Positions 18,170 to 27,346 of a stretch of DNA of 64,000 nt are shown in pieces; the stretch's first letter is position 1; each line of letters starts with the position of its first letter. The position numbers and the translations under genes were made by a program. The notes beneath the pieces are model-generated. The model did no database searches and was not told where the DNA came from. It was given only the letters and a program-made list of their open reading frames with translations. Origin of the DNA: Ignavibacteria bacterium (lineage in GTDB: Bacteria > Bacteroidota > Ignavibacteria > OLB7); assembly GCA_020635205.1 (NCBI GenBank), contig JACKAE010000001.1, positions 186,001-250,000 of the forward strand, in the 5' to 3' direction.

Positions 18170-18429
18170 GGTCGTGTGCCTCCTTGATTGTCGTGATATA
18201 CTTTCAACACAGAAACGTGTGTTGTTCTGCCGAAGCTGTATCTCCAGTAATTCAGAATGACGGTTTTGATCTATGTGATTTCTGAAAAACCAGTACCTGT
18301 CAAGCAGGGGGAATCGAATCAAGTAGTACAAAGGTAACACAATGAAAACGTACCTGTCAATACAAACTCTCTGGTTCCAGTTTTTCCCTTTTTCTCCAGA
18401 ACATTGTGCGAACGTGGCTACCCACACCC

Positions 18430-21000
18430 TCAGACAGAAGTGCGAGTCACTGTTCCGGCTGTTCCGTCGACGGTAATGATTTCGCCATCTCGTATGATCT
18501 CTGTGCCATTTCCGGTTGCCAGCACTGCCGGGATTCCATACTCCCGCGATATGATCGCTGGATGTGAGAGAAGTCCTCCCACATTGGTGACAAGTGCGCC
18601 GATAGTTGAGAAGAGGGGAGACCATCCGGGAGTAGTAATCGAGCAGACCAGAACATCTCCCGGCTGAACCTTGTTGAAGTCCGAGATATCCGCGACGATG
18701 CGAGCCGGCCCTGTATAACTTCCGGCTGATGCACCATTGCCGGTCAGGACATTTCCCTGCTGTGCAGTTCCCGAGGCAGTCAGTTCGTTCTTGATAAACC
18801 AGAGAAGACCACGCATCAGTCTCTGCATGTCCTTCGGGAGAAAAGAGAGATCATCTGGCGGATCTCCCGGGGGAGGGCCAAAGGTTGGAGCGTGGTTGTA
18901 GGTCTTTGCCCAGAGCCGTTCCCCCTTGCGACGACGTACGAGCTGTCCTACACTACGTTCTTTGCTGAACCAGTCGAATATTTCGTTCTTCTGCAGGAAG
19001 AAAATGTCTTCCGGTTGGTCGAGTTGACTTTGCTCTACCATTCTTTTACCAACTTCCATAGCGGTGAGCCGGATTGCAGCGAAGAGCGACAGAGAGACCA
19101 GTTCGTTCTCGTCGCGGGAACCATAGGCATCTTTGAGATGGGAGAGGAGTTGCCCAAAACGTTCGAGCTGTGCCGGTTTGTTTTTCAGGAGTTCTCTCCC
19201 TTCATCCAAGATTGTCTCCCGCTTTTCCCTGAGGCGTTTCTCAAGGCTGTCTGGATCATACTTCTGTGCAATCTGCCCGGCAATCCACCCGAGAACCAGC
19301 CCCGGTTGTTCTTTGTAGGTCGGTTGGTCAAACTCGTAGCCGGGAACCTGCAATCCCCATCGGTTCAGATATTGTTCGACTGCGGTGGCAAATTCTGAGT
19401 CGATTTCCCGGAGATGTTCCATGCTTCTGCGGGATGGATCGGCCAAAAGTTCTGCAACGGCAGTCCGTTTTATCCCTTCAGTGGCAAGCTCTGCGAGTGC
19501 TCGCCCTGACTCTGCGGAGGGGGTGGAAAATCCACCGAAGAGAGAGGTTGTTTTCCGAGGTTCCCAACCAAGTTCTTCCTGACAGAAGAATAGGAAGTCG
19601 GTTACTGCCAGCATGTGAGGGATTGCTAACCGGAAGTGAATGGTATCCATTTCCGAAGCGAGACGGATCAGCCGTTGCAACTCGGCCAGCAGTGCCAGTT
19701 TATCGAGCTTCCCGAGATCAAGTCTTCTGAATGTGTCAAGTTCGGAGGAATATGTGTTGTACCACTCATCCTTCCACTTCATAACCATCTTCCTTGCCAG
19801 GTTGCTTTCTGCGGCTCTCCGGGCTGTCGTTGCTTTCTTGCGGAGTGGTGGCATCAGTTTGAAGAGAAGTTTCATCAGGAAGGGGGGAGGAGGATTCCCC
19901 TCTTTTCCCATCGGAGGAATAACGCGAACGTAGGTGCGTCCTCCGATCACTCTCCCTTCGACGCCGTCGATCAATGTGCCAAACTCTCCGAAGGCAGTGC
20001 GCGTTGCGTTGTTGTATATCGGGAAATAGGTGGAGGCGAAGAGGGGACTGAGTGGATGTGGAAAGTAGACGGTGTCCAGCTCCCAACTCCCTTCCTCCGG
20101 CACTTCAATCTCGATCGGAATCGGTTCGATATCGGAGAGTGTAGTAATCGGACGGGACTGTAGGATGTAAATGTCACTTCCCTCCACTCCCCACTCGATA
20201 TCTTGTGGTCTGCCAAATGCCTCCTCGATCTTGATTCCGAACTCGGCCAGTTTGTGCAGGGCTGACTTTGCGAGGTAGGAGGGGATGTTAGAGATCGTCG
20301 CAATCTCTTCTTTCTGCATCTTCAATTCGTCAGGGGTCACTTCACCCGAGACAAGCCGGTCTCCTAACCCTTCGACCGCGTTAAGTACCAGGCTCTTCCG
20401 ATCTCCACTTACAGGGTCGGCTGTGAAGAGAACACCGGCGGCGTTCGCCTGTACCATCTTCTGCACGACCACTGCCATTTCCTGCTCATCCCTACCGTTC
20501 TGCCTCTCGCTGTAGGACTGTGCCTCAGCCGAGACCACCGAAGCCCAGCACTCTTTGACAGCTTCCACGACTTCTTCGGGAGAAGTGCAGTTCAGCACTG
20601 TTGTATACTGTCCGGCAAACGATGCGTTCACTCCATCTTCTGATACAGCGGAAGAGCGGACGGCAACCGGGAACGAACCGAGTTTCTGCAAGCCCTCCTC
20701 GATTGCAGTGCCGACATCATCCGGCATCTTGCCACCTCGAATTGCTTCAGCTCCGGATGAGAGAGTAGTGGCATTCTCTGCGAGAAAGGTTCGTAATCCT
20801 TTCGTGGTAAGGATAAAGGCATCAGGTACTGGCATTCCGATGTGGTGTAATCGGATCAGACTCATTCCCTTCCCTCCTACCTGATCGAGCCGAGCCTTCT
20901 GGTCATCCAGATTGACTGTGAACCTGTTTTGGAGGGCACCACCTTCCAGAGCGTTGACTTCCTCAACAATGCTCCCGCCCGCGTTGATTGCTTTGCTCAT
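18430..21000 (-). CDS. PEP synthase/rifampicin phosphotransferase-like enzyme
   Basis: The 856-residue protein has an N-terminal pyruvate-phosphate-dikinase ATP-grasp domain (residues about 20-330, with GGKGMSLIRLHHIGMPVPDAF, VAVRSSAVSEDG, ASFAGQYTT and QDIEWG). A long helical middle follows. The C-terminal swivelling phosphohistidine domain contains TPGWSPLFSTIGALVTNVGG and then SHPAIISREYGIPAV, with His813 as the likely phosphorylated residue. There is no C-terminal PEP/pyruvate barrel, unlike true PEP synthase. This ATP-domain, substrate-domain, His-domain order and the length match rifampicin phosphotransferases. The actual substrate is unknown. It lies 91 bp downstream of a TetR gene on the same strand. 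Confidence 0.82.
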   Translation of the reverse strand: MSKAINAGGSIVEEVNALEGGALQNRFTVNLDDQKARLDQVGGKGMSLIRLHHIGMPVPDAFILTTKGLRTFLAENATTLSSGAEAIRGGKMPDDVGTAIEEGLQKLGSFPVAVRSSAVSEDGVNASFAGQYTTVLNCTSPEEVVEAVKECWASVVSAEAQSYSERQNGRDEQEMAVVVQKMVQANAAGVLFTADPVSGDRKSLVLNAVEGLGDRLVSGEVTPDELKMQKEEIATISNIPSYLAKSALHKLAEFGIKIEEAFGRPQDIEWGVEGSDIYILQSRPITTLSDIEPIPIEIEVPEEGSWELDTVYFPHPLSPLFASTYFPIYNNATRTAFGEFGTLIDGVEGRVIGGRTYVRVIPPMGKEGNPPPPFLMKLLFKLMPPLRKKATTARRAAESNLARKMVMKWKDEWYNTYSSELDTFRRLDLGKLDKLALLAELQRLIRLASEMDTIHFRLAIPHMLAVTDFLFFCQEELGWEPRKTTSLFGGFSTPSAESGRALAELATEGIKRTAVAELLADPSRRSMEHLREIDSEFATAVEQYLNRWGLQVPGYEFDQPTYKEQPGLVLGWIAGQIAQKYDPDSLEKRLREKRETILDEGRELLKNKPAQLERFGQLLSHLKDAYGSRDENELVSLSLFAAIRLTAMEVGKRMVEQSQLDQPEDIFFLQKNEIFDWFSKERSVGQLVRRRKGERLWAKTYNHAPTFGPPPGDPPDDLSFLPKDMQRLMRGLLWFIKNELTASGTAQQGNVLTGNGASAGSYTGPARIVADISDFNKVQPGDVLVCSITTPGWSPLFSTIGALVTNVGGLLSHPAIISREYGIPAVLATGNGTEIIRDGEIITVDGTAGTVTRTSV

Positions 21001-21091
21001 AGAATATTCCTCTGTTACGTAGTAAATGAGATAGTCTTTTCCATTTCCAGTAGTGCGTCACGCAACAACCCTGCGTTTCTTCCCGGCTGAC

Positions 21092-21739
21092 TCAGCTCTT
21101 CGCTGCTTTCTCGACCGCTCGGTTTCTGCGGACAAGATTTTTGTGGATCATCTTCAGAGCTTCCCGCACAGTTCGACTTGCTTCTTCTCCAGAGAGGCCA
21201 AACTGTGTCTTGAAAATCATCCAGGAGAGAGAAGAGGCGAGAAAGCGAATTAAGGCAGCAGCTTCCTTCTGTTCCTGGGGGGGGAGAGCCGGAGCCAGAT
21301 CGCGAACGATTTCCAGTGTCGCACTATCTCTTGCCCGAGTCTGCTTCGGTCGAAAGTTGGTAGTGATCGACACTTGAAGGAAGGCCGTCATCATCTCCTC
21401 GTGATCTTCCAGAAGCTGGAAGGCTTCGGCAATTCCTTGCTCGAAATCACTAATTGTTCGAGGGAGTTGTAGACTGTTGGAAAGGGCTGAGAGATCTTCG
21501 ATCTTTTCTCCTAACCCTTCCAGCAGTGCTTCCCGGTTCGGGAAGTGGCGATACACTGTTCTGTGCGAGACGCCTGCCCGGTCGGCAACGCTCTGTACTG
21601 AGAATCCGTGAATGCCCTCTTCAACTAGAATTTGGCTCAGTGCCTCAATAATCGTGTCTCGCGTCAAATCCTTCTGCCGTTCTCTCAACGATCTCTTTTT
21701 TCCATTTTCTGCCACGCTCTCTTTTGCCTCCGTTGTCAT
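21092..21739 (-). CDS. TetR/AcrR family transcriptional regulator
   Basis: The 215-residue regulator has a TetR helix-turn-helix at about residues 25-70 (TRDTIIEALSQILVEEGIHGFSVQSVADRAGVSHRTVYRHFPNREALLEG). The rest is a helical ligand-binding domain that I cannot assign to a ligand. It is followed by the phosphotransferase-like gene, so the two probably form an operon. Two identical GTCA-N7-TGAC palindromes lie 19-53 bp upstream of its start and suggest autorepression relieved by a small molecule. Confidence 0.9.
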   Translation of the reverse strand: MTTEAKESVAENGKKRSLRERQKDLTRDTIIEALSQILVEEGIHGFSVQSVADRAGVSHRTVYRHFPNREALLEGLGEKIEDLSALSNSLQLPRTISDFEQGIAEAFQLLEDHEEMMTAFLQVSITTNFRPKQTRARDSATLEIVRDLAPALPPQEQKEAAALIRFLASSLSWMIFKTQFGLSGEEASRTVREALKMIHKNLVRRNRAVEKAAKS

Positions 21740-21757
21740 CTGAAAATGCCAACAAGT

Positions 21758-21792
21758 GTCATTTAATTTGACTTTATGTCACAAGATATGAC
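21758..21792. promoter_or_regulatory. Tandem TetR-type operator candidates
   Basis: Two GTCA-N7-TGAC inverted repeats occur at 21758-21772 and 21778-21792. Both have 7-bp spacers and their centres are exactly 20 bp apart, near two helical turns. They lie just upstream of the TetR start, in the likely promoter. Confidence 0.5.
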
Positions 21793-21879
21793 GCGAGCGC
21801 AATACGAAGCAAGACCTCTGCAAAATATTCTTGATCGTAGCCTAAACAGGTGGAGAGAGAAGGACTGGATACGAAGTGT

Positions 21880-23004
21880 CTACTTGCTTGCCAGCAAGAT
21901 TGCCTCGTGCCGGATTGCAAGCTGTCCGCAGGCTGCGTCGATGTCGACACCTGAACTGGAGCGAACCATTACCTGCACCCCTTCCCTTTGAAGCATTCCA
22001 ATGAAGTAGTTGAAGCGTTCTGGGGAGGCAGGGTGAAGCTCGGCAGAGATGCCGGTTGGTTCGGTGAAGTCGATTGGGTGGAAGGGGATCACGTTCACCT
22101 TGCTCGGCACGCGGCGGGTGATCCGAGCCAGACGGCGAACATCCTCTGGTGAATCGTTTAATCCGTCGAAGAGAATGTACTCGTAGGTGACCGGTCGTCG
22201 TGTCTTTCGGTAGTAGTACTCTACGGCATCCATCAGTTCGGCTATGTCGAACTTCCGATTGATTGGCATTAACCGATCGCGGTCGCCGTTGGTAGTGACG
22301 TGGAGTGAGATCGCCAGCTTCACGCGCTCCCCATCGTCGGCCATTCGCTTGATTGAGGGGACAACCCCCGAAGTGGAGATCGTAATGCGAGAGGCGGGGA
22401 CGAGATCGTTTGCTGGATCGGTAAAAATCCTCACTGAGTGGAATACTTCATCGTAGTTCAGCATCGGCTCACCCATCCCCATGTAGACGAGGTTGGTGAT
22501 TCTCTCGCCGACAAGTTCTTCCACCCGGAGGTGCTGTTCAAGTATCTCACCAGCAACCAGATTTCGCTTCAACTTCATTGAAGCTGTAGCGCAGAACTTG
22601 CAGTCGAGCGGACAGCCAACTTGCGAAGAGATGCAAAGCGTGCGCCGCTTCGGCTCATCTTGGTCATCCCGAGCCTCGCTCGGAATCAAGACGCTCTCTA
22701 CGTTGTAGCCGTCGAGCGTCTTGAATAGAAACTTGAGCGTTCCGTCGGTAGACTCTTGGTGATCCAGAAGTGTGAGTGAGCGAGAAAGGGCATTCTCGTC
22801 AAACTGTTGCCGGAGTGGTTGCGAGAGAGAGGTCATCTCCGCAAACGATGTGGCTCGCTTCTTGTAGAGCCACTCGTAAACCTGTCGTCCTCGATAGGCT
22901 GGCTCACCGAGCGACGTAACAAACGCCTCAAGCTCTTCCCGACTCATTCCGAGGAGCGATCTTCTCCCTACACTGTCCGATATTTCCTTCCTCTCTTTCT
23001 TCAT
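21880..23004 (-). CDS. rlmN: 23S rRNA (adenine-C2)-methyltransferase RlmN
   Basis: The 374-residue radical SAM enzyme methylates A2503 of 23S rRNA (and A37 of some tRNAs). The iron-sulfur CxxxCxxC motif is CPLDCKFC. MGMGEPMLNYDEV, ISTSGVVPSI, LAISLHVTTNGDRDRLMPINRKF and the C-terminal RSSSGVDIDAACGQL, with the second catalytic Cys, are all present. Length is normal. It reads toward the TetR gene on the same strand with a gap of 140 bp that holds the operator candidates. Confidence 0.96.
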   Translation of the reverse strand: MKKERKEISDSVGRRSLLGMSREELEAFVTSLGEPAYRGRQVYEWLYKKRATSFAEMTSLSQPLRQQFDENALSRSLTLLDHQESTDGTLKFLFKTLDGYNVESVLIPSEARDDQDEPKRRTLCISSQVGCPLDCKFCATASMKLKRNLVAGEILEQHLRVEELVGERITNLVYMGMGEPMLNYDEVFHSVRIFTDPANDLVPASRITISTSGVVPSIKRMADDGERVKLAISLHVTTNGDRDRLMPINRKFDIAELMDAVEYYYRKTRRPVTYEYILFDGLNDSPEDVRRLARITRRVPSKVNVIPFHPIDFTEPTGISAELHPASPERFNYFIGMLQREGVQVMVRSSSGVDIDAACGQLAIRHEAILLASK

Positions 23005-23064
23005 GCGAGGAAGTTACGCGATTGTGTGGAAACCGACCGAAGCAGTTCGTATTTTACCTTCCTC

Positions 23065-23508
23065 ATGATTGTTCGACCTTTCCGGCAGCAAGATCAAGTA
23101 GAAGCGCGCAACTGTATCCTTGAGGGCTTAGGGGAGCACTTCGCTTTTATCGACGAGTTACGTAATCCTGATCTCGACGATATTGGACGTACCTATGCTC
23201 CCCCAGAATCTTTTTTTATCGTTGCTCAAGGTGAAGGGGGAGAGATTGTGGGGACTGGTTGTCTCGTGCCGGAAAGTGGGGAGGAGGGGCGTCTTGTTCG
23301 GATGTCCGTTGCCCTACAACATCGCAGGAAAGGCGTGGCCAGACAAATCCTCAACGAGATTATTGCCGAGGGGATACGGCGGGGTATGAAAAGCCTGGTG
23401 GTAGCAACAGAGCCAGATTGGGAGAATGCCGTTGGTTTCTACCGGGCATCAGGATTTGTTCCATACGGGGCGGATGATGTAGATATCTGGATGCGGTTGA
23501 GGTTGTAG
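23065..23508 (+). CDS. GNAT family N-acetyltransferase
   Basis: This 147-residue enzyme has a compact GNAT fold: an N-terminal MIVRPFRQQDQVEARNCIL strand-helix, then GTGCLVPESGEEGRLVRMSVALQHRRKGVARQILNEII, where RRKGVA is the acetyl-CoA pyrophosphate loop, and finally WENAVGFYRASGFVPYG. The start is ATG 23065; the frame is open upstream, but that region overlaps the divergent rlmN gene. Substrate is unknown. Confidence 0.82.
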   Translation: MIVRPFRQQDQVEARNCILEGLGEHFAFIDELRNPDLDDIGRTYAPPESFFIVAQGEGGEIVGTGCLVPESGEEGRLVRMSVALQHRRKGVARQILNEIIAEGIRRGMKSLVVATEPDWENAVGFYRASGFVPYGADDVDIWMRLRL

Positions 23509-23574
23509 TTCGAGATGACATTACTCGAAAGCATCCAGCAGGAATAGGTAACGTTCACAACAACGCAAAGAACT

Positions 23575-23946
23575 ATGCAGACTGAACAGAAGAGGGTTAA
23601 CCTCGCCGAGAAATTCTCTCTCTTTACCGATCACTGGCATCCTCGCATCGTAGGTGAGCTAAACGGACAGCAGGTAAAGTTGGCGAAGCTGAAGGGAGAG
23701 TTCGTCTGGCACCACCACGAGGAAGAAGACGAACTCTTTCTCGTAGTGAAGGGGAAGCTCTTGATGAAATTTCGCGATCGTGATGAGGTTGTCAACGAGG
23801 GGGAATTGATTATCGTTCCGCGAGGAGTGGAGCACTGCCCTGTGGCTGAAGAAGAAGTGCATATCCTCCTATTCGAGCCAGCTTCAACGGTCAATACTGG
23901 AACGGCTGGGGGAGAGAAGACGGTGGAGAAATTGGAGTGGATATAA
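23575..23946 (+). CDS. Cupin domain protein
   Basis: The 123-residue protein is a single cupin barrel. Motif 1 appears as FVWHHHEEEDELFLVVKGKLLMKF, with three consecutive His and a Glu for metal binding. Motif 2 appears as GELIIVPRGVEHCPVAEEEVHILLFEP, with the conserved His. It resembles small isomerase/dioxygenase-like cupins, but no substrate can be named. It follows the GNAT gene by 66 bp and may be co-transcribed. A strong terminator lies just after it. Confidence 0.85.
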   Translation: MQTEQKRVNLAEKFSLFTDHWHPRIVGELNGQQVKLAKLKGEFVWHHHEEEDELFLVVKGKLLMKFRDRDEVVNEGELIIVPRGVEHCPVAEEEVHILLFEPASTVNTGTAGGEKTVEKLEWI

Positions 23947-23967
23947 ATCTGTGTCCTGCATAACGTG

Positions 23968-24002
23968 GAAGGCATTGTCACCAGTGCGATGACAATGCCT
24001 TC
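23968..24002. terminator. Bidirectional terminator
   Basis: A perfect 13-bp stem (GAAGGCATTGTCA at 23968-23980 with TGACAATGCCTTC at 23990-24002) lies between the convergent cupin and FG-GAP genes. Confidence 0.75.
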
Positions 24003-24039
24003 TCCTTCTCTTCTTGGTTTGGATAGTTTAGACGCTCTC

Positions 24040-25629
24040 CTACTGTTTCAGCAATCGCAGAACTCTCCTCCGACCTTCTCTGTCTCGGAGGCTGATAAAG
24101 TAGAGGCCGGGGGAACCGTCAAGGTGCAAGTCGAACTGCTGCTCATTTTGCATTCGAGTGTTCAGGACTCTCTGTCCAGCGACGTTCGTGATCTCGACGT
24201 CAATTTCAGGGTATACCTTCCCCATGTCAACCGTAACGTAGTCCAAGGTTGGATTGGGGTAGGATTGAACAACACCATTGAAGTCTTTCTCTTCAACGCT
24301 AAGGACGTTGTTTGTTTTAAAGAAGTACGCTGCTCCAGCATCCCAAAGAGAGGAGCCACTTGAAGAGCTATCTTTATCGGCACCTAATGCACCCACCAGT
24401 ATATATTGGCCTGACAAACTTGTTGATCCTCCAAACCGGGCAAAGTACTCTCGGTTATTTGGAACAATCTTCTGAACCTGACTCCACCTATTGTTCAAAT
24501 CTCTTTTGAAGATATAGGCGGCACCACTACCATCAATGCGGTTTCCTCCGAAAGCATCTTCATCTTCGTACGCTGCACCTACTACTGCATAGTAGTTTGA
24601 GATATTTACCGAGATACCGAAGTAATCACCAGGCATCCCGTCGGAGGCTTTCAGTTTCTGGGTCTCAAACCACCTGTTTGTGCTGTCGTCGCGCGTGAAG
24701 ATATAGGCAGATCCTGTAAAGTCTTTGTTGCCAGAGCTGTCTTCAGTTTCATTTGTGGTTCCAACAATCAGGTAGTTACCAGAAATATCGAGCGTGGAGC
24801 CGAACAGATCTTTCGTTCCTCTATCGGAGGGAACAACCTTCTGTACGAAGCTCCAGTAGCCAGAGGCATTTCGTTCGAAGACATAGACAGATCCAGCATG
24901 TTCAAGCTTGTCTCTCAGGTTTGCATCTTCATCTTCACCCACTGCTCCCACAACAGCATAATTGCCTGAAATGCTCACGGGGTTGCCAAATAGATCCTCA
25001 GCCTCTCTATCGGGAGCCACCAATTTTTGCACATAGATCCAGTCGCCGACAGGGTTCCGTTCGTAGATATAGGCTGCTCCGGCTCCCGACAGTTCGTGTT
25101 GGCTGTTTGCATCGTCGTCGTCTCCCAGCGCTCCTACAATGATATAGTTACCCGATATGCTAACAGAGAGGCCAAACATGTCGCTTTCTTCTCGCTCGGG
25201 GGCAACAAGTTTTATTACCTCTTGCCATTCTCCGTTGCGTGACCGTTCGAACACGTAGGCAGCACCCGCACCGTCGTTCGGTTCAGCATCCTCAGAGTAT
25301 GCACCAACAACAGCATACTTCTCGGAAATGCTTACTGAGAAACCAAAGAAGTCGTTGTTCTCTCCGTCGGAAGCACGCAGAGCTTGTGCCGCCACCCAGT
25401 CCCCATTCTCAGTCCGCTCGTAAATGTAGGCTGTCCCAGTGTTGGCCGGAGCTGTCCCTATTGCTCCGACAATTGCATAGTTTTCGGAGATAGATACTGC
25501 CTGACCAAAGTGTGCGTCAGATTGTCGATCAGTAGCAGTAATCGTCCCAAATGGATTGAATTCTTGTGCGAAGAGTGCAGTTCCCGCACAGAAGAATGTG
25601 GTGAGTAAAAGGTAGATAAAGACTCTCAT
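24040..25629 (-). CDS. FG-GAP repeat protein with T9SS sorting domain
   Basis: The 529-residue protein has a signal peptide ending near ALFAQ. Seven FG-GAP/integrin-like repeats follow, each with a F-G-x-S/A-V-S-I-S-x-x-Y-A-V-V-G-A core preceded by an aspartate-rich or EDED segment that may bind calcium. Successive repeats are close enough to suggest internal duplication. From about residue 455 a T9SS sorting domain begins (VQSYPNPTLDYVTVDM) and ends RRVLRLLKQ. It is predicted to be an extracellular adhesive or structural propeller. Confidence 0.86.
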   Translation of the reverse strand: MRVFIYLLLTTFFCAGTALFAQEFNPFGTITATDRQSDAHFGQAVSISENYAIVGAIGTAPANTGTAYIYERTENGDWVAAQALRASDGENNDFFGFSVSISEKYAVVGAYSEDAEPNDGAGAAYVFERSRNGEWQEVIKLVAPEREESDMFGLSVSISGNYIIVGALGDDDDANSQHELSGAGAAYIYERNPVGDWIYVQKLVAPDREAEDLFGNPVSISGNYAVVGAVGEDEDANLRDKLEHAGSVYVFERNASGYWSFVQKVVPSDRGTKDLFGSTLDISGNYLIVGTTNETEDSSGNKDFTGSAYIFTRDDSTNRWFETQKLKASDGMPGDYFGISVNISNYYAVVGAAYEDEDAFGGNRIDGSGAAYIFKRDLNNRWSQVQKIVPNNREYFARFGGSTSLSGQYILVGALGADKDSSSSGSSLWDAGAAYFFKTNNVLSVEEKDFNGVVQSYPNPTLDYVTVDMGKVYPEIDVEITNVAGQRVLNTRMQNEQQFDLHLDGSPGLYFISLRDREGRRRVLRLLKQ

Positions 25630-25816
25630 AAAGCATGATCCTTAAGTGAGTTGAAGAGTAAAGACTCAATAGGAAATCTCCTACTAAGATTATGAGGTTC
25701 CCTCCCTAACCCACAACCACTATTTTTGTTAGCAGAAGTGGCTCACCTATATAAAAAACACAGATGAGCCACACGGTGAAGAGAGGAAGGATGTGGTGAG
25801 ATCGTTACAATCTCTC

Positions 25817-26473
25817 TTACATCTTAATCGAACACCCAATCGCCTTTGTCTCCGTTACCACCGGCTTCCCTCCTGCCAAGATTGCGTCGACAGCCTCCTC
25901 TACATAACGCTTGGTGACGGCATTCGCATCTGTCACGTTGTTGTCGATTGCTCCGATGTAGGCCACCCGATTCCCTGCATTTGTTTTCTCGAGAACGTAG
26001 GTGTGCGGAGTCTTCGTCGCGCCATACTGCGGGAATATCTTCTGCCCTTCATCTACCAGGTAGGGGAACGTGAAGCCCTTCTCTTCGGCTCGGACAATCA
26101 TATTCTCGTAGCTGTCAGCCGGGTAGCTCTGCGGGTTGTTTGGGTTAATCGCAATTACAGGGAACCCTTTCTCCCGATACTTCTTGTCGAGGGCAACAAT
26201 TCGGTCTTCGTTTGCCACGGCGTAGGGACAGTGATTGCAGGTGAAGACAACGATGAATCCTTTTACGTTGGTATAGTCAGCTAACGAGACAAACTTGCCG
26301 TCAATGTTTTTTAAGTGGAAGTCTGTCGCTATATCACCAATGGTGTATCCGCTCCCGACAGCAGTGCTTTTCGAAGTTGCTTGCTCCACTTTATCCCGCG
26401 AAGAATTGCAGGCGAGCGTTGTTAGAAGCAAAAGAATCGTAGGAATGTAAATCGATTTCATAGCCTTGTTCAT
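25817..26473 (-). CDS. Thioredoxin-fold redoxin lipoprotein
   Basis: The 218-residue protein is an AhpC/TSA-type redoxin. It has a lipoprotein signal (LLLLTTLAC) and a core of FHLKNIDGKFVSLADY, GFIVVFTCNHCPYAVANEDRI with a CxxC pair followed by Pro, and a KTPHTYVLE cis-Pro region. It probably acts as a periplasmic thiol oxidoreductase. An alternative ATG at 26461 fits the signal peptide equally well. It lies directly downstream of a second thioredoxin-like lipoprotein gene on the same strand. Confidence 0.83.
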   Translation of the reverse strand: MNKAMKSIYIPTILLLLTTLACNSSRDKVEQATSKSTAVGSGYTIGDIATDFHLKNIDGKFVSLADYTNVKGFIVVFTCNHCPYAVANEDRIVALDKKYREKGFPVIAINPNNPQSYPADSYENMIVRAEEKGFTFPYLVDEGQKIFPQYGATKTPHTYVLEKTNAGNRVAYIGAIDNNVTDANAVTKRYVEEAVDAILAGGKPVVTETKAIGCSIKM

Positions 26474-26520
26474 ACTATACTATATGGTTGTTCTTTAGGA
26501 TTAGCATCAGAGAAGAAATA

Positions 26521-27063
26521 TCAAAACTTTTCTATCTCGGCTTTCAGTTCGTCGAGCGTGAAGGACCGTTCGTAGAACCCACGCTCTTTCTTCTTATAGA
26601 TCACCGTCGCAGGAATTGCCCCGGTCCAACTCGGGTCTATCTCTGGAATCCAAGCGTTTGCGTCGGGTGCATCGAGTAGAATGACTTCCGATTGCAAGTT
26701 CCTCTTACGGATGAAAGGAATTACTTGCGAGATAATCTTGTCTGGAAAGTCTAAACTTACCAACAACACTTTCAGCGGTTTCTCACGATATTCTTCGCCA
26801 ATCTGCTCGAAGTGGGGAAGCTCCTTCACACAAGGAGCACACCACGTCGCCCAGAAGTTAATAACGTAGACCGTATCGTTCTCCCTGTTCAAGAATGGAC
26901 GAAAGTTCTCAAAGTCATAGACTTCAAGAGAAATGTCGTCGCTTTGGACAACGTTGGTGGGGTTCCTCGTGAACGTCGTTCCATTTTGTCCACCGCAGGA
27001 AATGAGTGCGCAGAATGGGAGGAGCAGAAGTGCGAATTTTATCGTAGAGTTTTTCTCTATCAT
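26521..27063 (-). CDS. TlpA-like thiol-disulfide oxidoreductase lipoprotein
   Basis: The 180-residue protein has a lipobox (LISCGG) and the TlpA/ResA signature VYVINFWATWCAPCVKELPHFEQI. The WCAPC active site lies near residues 73-77, and a GAIPATVIYKKKERGFYE cis-Pro segment follows. It would reduce disulfides in the periplasm, for instance in cytochrome maturation. It is upstream of the redoxin at 25817 with a 47-bp gap, so the two are probably co-transcribed. Confidence 0.85.
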   Translation of the reverse strand: MIEKNSTIKFALLLLPFCALISCGGQNGTTFTRNPTNVVQSDDISLEVYDFENFRPFLNRENDTVYVINFWATWCAPCVKELPHFEQIGEEYREKPLKVLLVSLDFPDKIISQVIPFIRKRNLQSEVILLDAPDANAWIPEIDPSWTGAIPATVIYKKKERGFYERSFTLDELKAEIEKF

Positions 27064-27346
27064 ACAAGTCTTATCGAAACTGTAAAGGGTAGGTATCCCG
27101 GCTGTTTATTAAGGGCAACGCTTTCCAACATTCATGAATAGATTCTCTTTTCCGTTCATCATCAGTTTTGCAGAATCAGGCCGAACGTGCATAGTTGAAA
27201 TCTTCCGGAGCAGATTTGCAGTATAGAGAGAGTGAAGATAAGCGATATCTGGTATAAACAGAGTCTTCAGATAATCCGACCTTAAGATGCCCACGGTTTT
27301 TCAAAAAAGAAAATTCAATCCAAACACCTTTGACTTGATTCTACCA

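Noticed and set aside
18170..18625. Upstream extension of the cytochrome c frame
   Set aside because: It overlaps the phosphotransferase gene, has no protein-like pattern, and a strong AAGGAGG site marks the start at 18169.
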